Of a stretch of DNA of 64,000 nucleotides, positions 58,193-64,000 are shown piece after piece (position 1 is the first letter of the stretch; each line of letters begins with the position of its first letter). The translations under genes were made by a program, and so were the position numbers. The notes under the pieces were generated by a model. The model made no database searches. It saw only the letters and a list, made by a program, of their open reading frames with translations, and was not told the origin of the DNA. This DNA is from Streptomyces shenzhenensis (GTDB lineage: Bacteria; Actinomycetota; Actinomycetes; Streptomycetales; Streptomycetaceae): assembly GCF_021462265.1 (NCBI RefSeq), contig NZ_JAJONF010000042.1:1-64000 (forward strand), written 5' to 3'.

Positions 58193-58207
58193 GACGTTCA
58201 GTCAGTT
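58193..58207. promoter_or_regulatory. Palindromic operator CTGAC-N5-GTCAG, MBL gene
   Basis: CTGACGTTCAGTCAG differs by one base from the site at 47932. It is followed by TTCTCGTTATAG, a possible -10 (TTATAG), 61 bp before the MBL start. Confidence 0.6.
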
Positions 58208-58268
58208 CTCGTTATAGTGAGCGATGGCCGTGGGGCCGGCGGGACCGGGCGGGGGCGGAGGCAGACCG

Positions 58269-59339
58269 ATGACGGACAGTCTGGGCGAGTCGGCGGGGGC
58301 GGGGCCCGAGGTGCCGGTACGGGATCTCGGTGGGGGCGTGCGGTCCGTCGCCGTACCCATTCCGGACAATCCGCTCGGCCACACGCTGGTGTACGTGATG
58401 GACACCGACCGGGGTCCGGTACTGGTCGACACCGGGTGGGACGACCCCGGGTCGTGGGACGTGCTGGTGGCGGGGCTGGCGGCGTGCGGTACGGGCGTCG
58501 GCGAGGTGCACGGGGTCGTCATCACGCATCACCATCCCGACCATCACGGGCTGTCGGGGAAGGTGCGCGAGGCGTCCGGGGCCTGGATCGCGATGCACGC
58601 GGCCGACGCGGCGATCGTGCGGCGGGCCCGGGAGACCCGGCCGGAGCGGTGGTTCACGTACATGGCGGCGAAGCTGACGGCCGCCGGGGCACCGGAGGAG
58701 CACGTGGCGCCGTTGCGCGGCGGCCCCCGCCGCCGAAGCGCCCCGCCCGGCCTGGCCCCCGCCCTCCCCGACCGGGAGATCCTCCCCGGCGAACTCCTCG
58801 GCCTCCCGGGCCGCCGGCTGCGTGCCGTCTGGACGCCCGGCCACACGCCCGGCCATGTCTGCCTGCACCTGGAGGAGGAGCATCCCGCCCGGCTCCCGGG
58901 CCATGGGCGCCTGTTCTCCGGCGACCACCTGCTCCCCGAGATCACCCCGCACATCGGCCTCTACGAGGACCCCGACGACGCGACCGTCACCGACCCCCTC
59001 GGCGACTACCTCGACTCCCTGGAACGCGTCGGCCGCCTCGCCCCCGCCGAGGTGCTCCCGGCCCACCAGCACACCTTCACCGACGCGCCGGGGCGGGTCC
59101 GCGAGCTGCTGGCCCACCACGAGGAACGCCTCGCCGGACTGCTCTCGCTCCTCCAGCAGCCGCTCACACCCTGGCAGTTGGCGGTGCGGATGGAGTGGAA
59201 CCGGCCCTGGGAGCAGATTCCGTACGGATCGCGGAACATCGCCGTCTCGGAGGCCGAGGCCCATCTGCGGCGCCTGGTGAAGCTGGGGCGGGCGGAGGCG
59301 GTGGCGGGGAGCGATCCGGTCACGTACGTGGCCGTGTGA
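58269..59339 (+). CDS. MBL-fold metallo-hydrolase
   Basis: 356 aa; GGAGG precedes the ATG. The zinc motif is VVITHHHPDHHGLSG (HxHxDH), with further ligands in TPGHTPGHVCLH, FSGDHLLP and PAHQHTF. A C-terminal winged-helix-like extension (about 280-356: RVRELLAHHEERLAGLL…EAEAHLRRLVKLGRAEAV) is of the BLACT_WH type seen in LACTB2-like hydrolases. Hydrolysis of a thioester or other ester is inferred. It shares an operator motif with the LLM oxidoreductase gene. Confidence 0.88.
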   Translation: MTDSLGESAGAGPEVPVRDLGGGVRSVAVPIPDNPLGHTLVYVMDTDRGPVLVDTGWDDPGSWDVLVAGLAACGTGVGEVHGVVITHHHPDHHGLSGKVREASGAWIAMHAADAAIVRRARETRPERWFTYMAAKLTAAGAPEEHVAPLRGGPRRRSAPPGLAPALPDREILPGELLGLPGRRLRAVWTPGHTPGHVCLHLEEEHPARLPGHGRLFSGDHLLPEITPHIGLYEDPDDATVTDPLGDYLDSLERVGRLAPAEVLPAHQHTFTDAPGRVRELLAHHEERLAGLLSLLQQPLTPWQLAVRMEWNRPWEQIPYGSRNIAVSEAEAHLRRLVKLGRAEAVAGSDPVTYVAV

Positions 59340-59342
59340 CCC

Positions 59343-59414
59343 GTCGTCCAGGTGGCCGTGCGAGTCGTCGCCCACGGGGCCGTGCGAGTTGTCGTCCAGG
59401 TGGCCGTGCGAGTC
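59343..59414. repeat. Three tandem 24-bp repeats
   Basis: Units at 59343, 59367 and 59391. Units 1 and 3 are identical (GTCGTCCAGGTGGCCGTGCG…) and unit 2 differs at a few positions. They fill the gap between the MBL and SnoaL-like genes and keep an open frame on the minus strand (SHGHLDD repeats), for which no start is credible. Confidence 0.75.
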
Positions 59415-59472
59415 GTTCGCGTGGCCCGGTAAATCCTCGGGCGGCCGGCACCCTCGGCTGCTAGACAGGCTC

Positions 59473-59985
59473 ATGGACCCTTTGGAACGGCTCCTCGCCG
59501 AACGCGCCTGCGAGCGTCTCGTCATCGACTTCGTGCGCCGGCTCGACCTCGGCGAACCGTCCTCCGTGGCCGGGTTGTTCACCGAGGACGGGTGGTGGGA
59601 GTGGCCGCCGCCCGGGGACGGGCGCCGGGCCGAGGGGCGGGCGGCGCTCGCCGCGTACTTCGGCTCCCGGCCGCCGGGCCGGCTCTCGCGGCGGGTGATG
59701 TCCAACATCCTCGTCACGGTGACGGGACCGGAGACGGCGACGGCCACGTCGTACTTCCAGACCTACCGGGTCGACCGTCACGACGGCGGACGCGACGAAG
59801 GACCTGCCGGGACAGGGGACGGAGGACCCGGCGGGGGATTCGGCGGAGGGATGGTGCCGGCCGGGCCGCCCGTGCAGGTCGGTCACTACGAGGACCGGTT
59901 CCGGTGCCTCGACGGCCGCTGGCTGCTGGCGTCCCGGACCCTGGTGCTGCCGTTCGGCGGGCCGACACCCACGGCAGGCGGCTGA
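59473..59985 (+). CDS. SnoaL-like / NTF2-fold protein
   Basis: 170 aa. LERLLAERACERLVIDFVRRLDLGEPSSVAGLFTEDGWWEW and GHYEDRFRCLDGRWLLASRTLVLPF are the opening helices and closing strands of the polyketide-cyclase-like NTF2 fold. A Gly-rich 25-residue insert (about 112-136) interrupts it. The function could be an isomerase or dehydratase; not determined. Confidence 0.8.
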   Translation: MDPLERLLAERACERLVIDFVRRLDLGEPSSVAGLFTEDGWWEWPPPGDGRRAEGRAALAAYFGSRPPGRLSRRVMSNILVTVTGPETATATSYFQTYRVDRHDGGRDEGPAGTGDGGPGGGFGGGMVPAGPPVQVGHYEDRFRCLDGRWLLASRTLVLPFGGPTPTAGG

Positions 59986-60003
59986 AGCACGCCCGCCGGA
60001 GGC

Positions 60004-60585
60004 TCAGTTGACGGCGCCCTCGGCGGTGATGAGCATCTCCGCCAGGTCGGCGAGGGTGGCCAGCTGACGGGCGTTCATCTGCGGGGCGCGGGCCGCCAGG
60101 CGGACCAGGCCGCTCTCGCGGAGCCGGGAGAGCGGGTCGGCCCTGGCCTCAAGGCTCTGCAGCACCGGCTGGAGCGCCTCCTGCAACGCCTCGGGCTCGT
60201 CCGCGGTGAAGAAGCCGGCCGGCAGACCGAAGAACCGCCGCAGCCGGTCGGTGTGTTCGAGGCTCGGCAGCCCGCTCTTGCGCCACTCGCTGAGCCACTG
60301 CCTGCTGGTGCCGGCGATCGCCGCGAGCTCGCCCAGCGAGTACCGCTTGCCGTCGGGGCGGCGCCGGTTCTCGCGAATGAAGTCCAGCCGCTGGCGCACC
60401 CGTTCGGCGAGCCCCGCCTCGGGCGCGGCCTTCCCGGCGAGGAGTTCGGCGACGACCCCGGCCGGGATCCCGGTGCGGTACGACAGGTCGGCCACGTCCA
60501 GCACCTCGGACAGCCGCCCGGGACATCCGGTCAGCTCTCCGAGCCGTTCCAGTACGCCGGTCAGCGGGGCATGGGCGTCACTCAC
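60004..60585 (-). CDS. XRE-family transcriptional regulator
   Basis: About 193 aa from the GTG at 60585 (AGGGGG upstream). The HTH at about 80-130 reads YSLGELAAIAGTSRQWLSEWRKSGLPSLEHTDRLRRFFGLPAGFF. A further helical segment precedes it (VADLSYRTGIPAGVVAELLAG) that itself looks like a degenerate HTH. Targets unknown. It is divergent from the ATP-grasp-like gene. Confidence 0.82.
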   Translation of the reverse strand: MSDAHAPLTGVLERLGELTGCPGRLSEVLDVADLSYRTGIPAGVVAELLAGKAAPEAGLAERVRQRLDFIRENRRRPDGKRYSLGELAAIAGTSRQWLSEWRKSGLPSLEHTDRLRRFFGLPAGFFTADEPEALQEALQPVLQSLEARADPLSRLRESGLVRLAARAPQMNARQLATLADLAEMLITAEGAVN

Positions 60586-60839
60586 CAAGATCCCCCTGGA
60601 CACACGTGGTTGGTCGGTCGGCCGAACAGACGCGAGGCTATCGAATCACCCGCGCCACCCACCAGACATGACAAGGACCACTGCGCAAGGGGGCAGCAAT
60701 CGTTGACATGTGACGGACCGGCAGGAAAGGATCACGTCACCAGGCCACGGTCGAACCGACCCGCCTCCGGTGCCGCCTGTGGGGAGCGGCGTCCGGGCGA
60801 CCAGCCGGCCGCCTCCTCCCCAGAAGGTGAGGCGAACCG

Positions 60840-61880
60840 ATGCCGCAGCCCGTCCTGCTCCTCGGTGCCGGCCGCAGGCGCGCGTACGACGAGTTCGTGC
60901 TGAGACGGGTCGCCGCGGCCCGCCCGGTGCTGCTGGTGGACGCCGCGCCGCCCGCCTGGGCACAGCCGTGGCCGGCCGGTCACCTCGCGGCGGACCCCGG
61001 CAAGGGCGGCGCCACGGCGTCGGCGGTGGCACGGTTCGCGGCCCGGCACCGGGTCCGCGGCGTGCTGACCCACTCGGGCGAGTACGCGGTGGCCGCCGCC
61101 ACGATCGCCGGGCAGTTGGGGCTGCCCGGCCCTTCCCCCGCTGTTGCCGCCGCCTGTGGCGACCCGCCCGCGCTGCGCGCGCTGCTGGCCGGCCGCGCGG
61201 TGCCCACCGACGACCCGGGCGGCTCCGGCGCGCCCCGCGTCTCGGCCGAGACGGTCGTCCTCGACGGTGAGATCCGCATCGCCGCCATCACCCGTACGAC
61301 CCTGGGCCCGGCGCCCGCCCGGCAGCCGCTCCGGCACACCGTGCACGCCCACGACGGCCTGCTGCACAACCGTTTCCTGCGCCTGGCCGTCGACCGCACC
61401 GTGCACGCCCTCGGCGTCGACCGGGGTGTCCTGCACATCGGCCTCGCCCTCACCGACCGCGGCCCCCGGGTCACCGACGTCGCCCCGCATCTGCCGGGCG
61501 ACCTGATCCCGCTCCTCGTCCGGCGGGCCACCGGCGTCGATCTCGCCCAGGCCGCGGCCGCCCTGGCCACCGGCGAGGTGCCCGACACGACGCCCACCCG
61601 GCAGCGGGCGGCGGCCGTCCAGTTCGCCTACCCGGCCGCCACCGGCCGCCTCGATCGCCTGGACCTCTCCCCCGACGCCGCCCGCGAGCCCGGCGCCGAC
61701 CGCATGCTCCTCACCCAGCACACCGGCAACCACGTCACCGCGGGCCCGCACGCCACCGTCGCCGACCGGCTGGCCCTGTGGGTGGCGGTCGGCGAGACCC
61801 CCGCCGACTGCGACGACGCGCTGCGCCGCATGGCCCGCCACCTGTCGGCGGGCATCGCGCCGCTCGCGAACGCGGCGTAG
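60840..61880 (+). CDS. ATP-grasp-like protein lacking part of the ATP-binding domain
   Basis: 346 aa; GAAGGTGAGG precedes the ATG. It begins like an ATP-grasp ligase (VLLLGAGRRRAYDEFVLRR; GVLTHSGEYAVAAATIAGQLGLPGPSPAVAAACGDP). The late ATP-grasp part is present (VSAETVVLDGEIRIAAITRT, VTDVAPHLPGDLIPLLVRRATGVD). The intervening ~70 residues that hold the ATP-binding Lys (VVKP-type) are missing between RAVPTDD and RVSAETV. It may be an internally deleted, catalytically dead ligase or a repurposed binder. Confidence 0.7.
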   Translation: MPQPVLLLGAGRRRAYDEFVLRRVAAARPVLLVDAAPPAWAQPWPAGHLAADPGKGGATASAVARFAARHRVRGVLTHSGEYAVAAATIAGQLGLPGPSPAVAAACGDPPALRALLAGRAVPTDDPGGSGAPRVSAETVVLDGEIRIAAITRTTLGPAPARQPLRHTVHAHDGLLHNRFLRLAVDRTVHALGVDRGVLHIGLALTDRGPRVTDVAPHLPGDLIPLLVRRATGVDLAQAAAALATGEVPDTTPTRQRAAAVQFAYPAATGRLDRLDLSPDAAREPGADRMLLTQHTGNHVTAGPHATVADRLALWVAVGETPADCDDALRRMARHLSAGIAPLANAA

Positions 61881-61910
61881 CAGGCGGCGCCGACGCCCTA
61901 CGGTGGCGCC

Positions 61911-62264
61911 ATGACTCATCGCCCGAAAGCACCGGCCGCGCCCGTCGAGGCCTTCGAACCCCCTTACTACGTCGCTGTCTTCACCGCGGTACGGACCGCA
62001 GGCCAGAGCGGCTACGGCGAGACCAACGCACGCATGGAAGAGCTGGTGAAGGACATCCCCGGGTACCTGGGGATGGACCACGCGCAGACGCCCGGCGGGC
62101 TGGGCATCACCGTCGGGTACTTCCGTGACGCCGACGCCCTCGCCCGGTGGCGGACCGACGCCGAGCACCGCGCGGCGCAGAAGCGCGGGCGAGCCGAGTG
62201 GTACGAGAGCTACACCCTGCATGTGGCGAAAGTGGAGCGGAGCCACGGCTTCACGCGCGGGTAG
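61911..62264 (+). CDS. Antibiotic biosynthesis monooxygenase (ABM) domain protein
   Basis: 117 aa. YYVAVFTAVRTAG…ELVKDIPGYLGMDHAQTPGGLGITVGYFRDADALARWRTDAEHRAAQKRG is a classic ABM/ferredoxin-like dimeric fold, YgiN/HmoA-like. It lies 30 bp after the ATP-grasp-like gene. Possible haem or quinol monooxygenase; unproven. Confidence 0.87.
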   Translation: MTHRPKAPAAPVEAFEPPYYVAVFTAVRTAGQSGYGETNARMEELVKDIPGYLGMDHAQTPGGLGITVGYFRDADALARWRTDAEHRAAQKRGRAEWYESYTLHVAKVERSHGFTRG

Positions 62265-62279
62265 TCCCGCGACGCGGCG

Positions 62280-62930
62280 CTAGAAGGCGATCGTCCGGAT
62301 CAACTCCCCCGCCGCTTCCAGTACGTCGACTTCCTCGCGGCTCATCGTCGGATTGGCCGCCCGCCGTCGCAGGGCCTGCGCGAGTCCCTCCTCGGTCAGT
62401 TCGCCCGGATCGGCGAGCAGGGCCCTCAGCAGGTCATGGGCCAACGGGTACGCGCCCAGGGCCACTTGGGCGAGGATCACCGCGGACATGCCCCAGTCGA
62501 GGCCGGGCGGGCCGTCCTCGGCGTTGGTCCAGTCGATGACCCGGGGACCGTCGGGGGTCAGTATCACGTTGTCCGGATGCAGGTCCAGGTGGAGGACCCG
62601 GGCGCCGGGGTCGGCCGGATCCCGGCCCGGCACGGCGTGCAGCCGCCGCAGCAGCGAGGCGAGCAGCGCACCGCCCTCCCCGGCGCTCGTCTCCCCCGCC
62701 AGCAGCGCCGCCAGCATGGTCGGCCCGGACAGCCGCTCCATGACCAGTTCGGTACGGGACGCGGAGGGCCGCACCCGGGGCGCCGGGTAGCCGTGCTCGC
62801 GCACGTACGTCATCACCGCGCCCTCGGCGGCCGCGTCACCCCAGCCGTCCCGGTCCCGGCGCAGCACCCAGGCCTCGTCGAGTTCGTACACGTCCGCCGA
62901 ACGCCCCGATCCGAGCAGTCTCCCCGTCAT
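62280..62930 (-). CDS. Aminoglycoside phosphotransferase-like kinase
   Basis: 216 aa. GSGRSADVYEL (glycine loop), HLDLHPDNVILTPDGPRVIDWTNA (Brenner motif and metal-binding DW) mark an APH/choline-kinase fold, short for the family. It is convergent with the ABM gene. The start ATG is 15 bp from an A/T-rich patch and lacks a clear RBS. Substrate unknown. Confidence 0.85.
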   Translation of the reverse strand: MTGRLLGSGRSADVYELDEAWVLRRDRDGWGDAAAEGAVMTYVREHGYPAPRVRPSASRTELVMERLSGPTMLAALLAGETSAGEGGALLASLLRRLHAVPGRDPADPGARVLHLDLHPDNVILTPDGPRVIDWTNAEDGPPGLDWGMSAVILAQVALGAYPLAHDLLRALLADPGELTEEGLAQALRRRAANPTMSREEVDVLEAAGELIRTIAF

Positions 62931-63003
62931 GGCATGACCATAACGAAACGGTCGAGGCTTCCGGGCCCCGCACAGGCCCCCTCTCGGTTTCCCGCAGGCG
63001 GCC

Positions 63004-63120
63004 GGTAAGGTAGCCGGGTCGTCATCACCCGTACGGGGGGAAGCCGGTGCAATTCCGGCGCTGACCCGCAACCGTGAGCCACAGGACCCCGTGGCAAGCC
63101 GGACCACCCCGCCCGGAACG
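63004..63120 (+). ncRNA. Cobalamin riboswitch
   Basis: GGGGGGAAGCCGGTGCAATTCC, split at 63035-63056, is followed by GGCGCTGACCCGCAACCGTGA and GCAAGCCGGA. This is the B12-box and core of AdoCbl riboswitches. It precedes the gene at 63240 by ~120 nt and should repress it when B12 is abundant. Confidence 0.93.
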
Positions 63121-63239
63121 TTGATCGGCTCAGGTGCGCCGGCATCCGCCGTCGCACGGCACCGTCGAGGTTTACGGAGCCGAGCCGCCGGGGTGTCCCG
63201 TGCTGCCCGGCTCCCCGCAGGGAGAGGCACCCGCCGACC

Positions 63240-64000
63240 ATGACCGTCCTCCGCCGCACCGCCGGGGTGCTGGCCGCCACCGCCGTCATCGGTACCGCCA
63301 CGCCCGCGACGACCGCGCTGGCCGCCGGCACCCCCTCCCCGTCCGCGTCGGCGGTCCTTCCGTCAGGTCTGTACGGCGGCTCGGACCCCAAGTACGACGG
63401 CGTCTGGCGCCAGTCCCTGGCCCTGCTGGCCCAGCGCGCGGCCGGGGTGAGCCCGGCCGCGAAGGCGGTGGACTGGCTGGCCGGGCAGCAGTGCGCCGAC
63501 GGCGCGTTCGCGGCGTTCCGTGCCGACCCGGCGGCGGCCTGCGACACCAAGGTGACGGTCGACACCAACAGCACGGCGGCCGCCGTGCAGGCGCTGAAGG
63601 CGACGGGCGGGCACGCTGCCGCCGCGGACAAGGCCGTGACCTGGCTGAAGTCGGTGCAGAACAAGGACGGCGGCTGGGGCTACACCCAGGGTTCGCCCAG
63701 CGACACCAACTCCACCGGCGTGGTGATCGGCGCGCTCGCGGCGGCCGGCACGAGCGCGGACAGGTCGCCGTACGACCTGCTCGCCAAGTGGTCCGTTCCG
63801 TGCGGCCAGGACGGCGGCGGCGCCCTCGCCTACCAGCCGGACAAGCAGGGGAAGCTGACCGCCAACGCGGACGCGACGGCGGCCGGGGTGCTCGCCGCCC
63901 TCGGCAAGGGGTTCGTGACGACGGCCGGGAAGGCCCGGGCCGAGGGCCCTGCGTGCGCCGGCTCCGGCAAGGCCCTCAGCCGTGCGGAGGTGGCCCGCAA
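63240..64000 (+). CDS. Secreted alpha/alpha-barrel protein, B12-regulated (5' part)
   Basis: The first ~253 codons; the gene runs off the window. A signal peptide (MTVLRRTAGVLAATAVIGTATP…LAA) is followed by repeats QCADGAFAAF, QNKDGGWGYTQG and QDGGGALAYQP of a terpenoid-cylase-like toroid. Under a cobalamin riboswitch, this fits an extracellular cobalamin-binding protein built like eukaryotic intrinsic factor/transcobalamin (toroid plus C-terminal DUF4430). The C-terminal part is not in view, so that is inference. GGGAGAGG lies ~12 nt before the ATG. Confidence 0.82.
   Translation, partial: MTVLRRTAGVLAATAVIGTATPATTALAAGTPSPSASAVLPSGLYGGSDPKYDGVWRQSLALLAQRAAGVSPAAKAVDWLAGQQCADGAFAAFRADPAAACDTKVTVDTNSTAAAVQALKATGGHAAAADKAVTWLKSVQNKDGGWGYTQGSPSDTNSTGVVIGALAAAGTSADRSPYDLLAKWSVPCGQDGGGALAYQPDKQGKLTANADATAAGVLAALGKGFVTTAGKARAEGPACAGSGKALSRAEVAR

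Noticed and set aside
1..64000. CRISPR array
   Set aside because: The tandem repeats found (16, 24 and 25 bp) lack unique spacers of regular length and no cas genes are present.

Overview
The window is high-GC DNA with strong third-position GC bias, GTG starts, GGAGG-type ribosome binding sites, SigE-family sigma factors, F420-type enzymes and dense intergenic hairpins. It reads as a Streptomyces chromosome. The order exoribonuclease / yaaA / KDPG aldolase / RNase H-acid phosphatase / zinc ribbon / Nif3 / ... / B12-riboswitch gene is, from memory, the S. coelicolor SCO2295-SCO2322 neighbourhood.

Layout. (1) 1-9624 is an accessory, defence-like locus. A large XRE-nSTAND-transmembrane-WD40 protein (747-4658, minus) is divergent from a three-gene operon: a membrane-anchored macro domain (4922), a multi-spanning membrane protein with a Cys cluster (6091) and a SIR2-like protein with a helical-repeat C-terminus (7669). 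The shared intergenic region carries helically phased GTAC repeats. (2) 9795-19171 lies between a 30-bp copy of the rnpB 3' end and rnpB itself. It holds secreted and cell-surface genes (ricin-lectin/TIM-barrel-like protein, autotransporter-type beta-repeat protein), two ECF-type sigma systems and a GH62 remnant. No integrase is seen. It looks like a decayed island or tandem islands at the rnpB 3' end. (3) 19172-31621 is core: rnpB, EamA exporter with AraC regulator, TetR/FAD-monooxygenase pair, RNB exonuclease, yaaA, eda, RNase H-phosphatase, zinc-ribbon protein, Nif3. (4) 31682-57203 mixes housekeeping genes with what looks like a steroid or acyl-CoA catabolic regulon. A KstR-like TetR gene (53529), an SDR/ADH/MaoC operon, an SCP-x-type thiolase and an aldehyde dehydrogenase-ferredoxin operon are linked by four CTAGAACnnGTTTCA-like boxes. 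A glycosyltransferase / methyltransferase / alpha-alpha-barrel operon shares one of these boxes. (5) 57290-64000 holds a GNAT, an MBL hydrolase, a SnoaL-like protein, an XRE regulator, a shortened ATP-grasp-like gene, a phosphotransferase and a B12 riboswitch with the start of a cobalamin-related secreted protein.

Most notable: the candidate NAD+/ADP-ribose conflict module (macro + membrane protein + SIR2, divergent from a STAND NTPase); the rnpB 3'-end duplication; two CTAG-bounded MITE-like elements, one of which has entered a KstR box and moved it away from its operon; an isolated TPP riboswitch; and a two-component pair split by an arabinofuranosidase gene.
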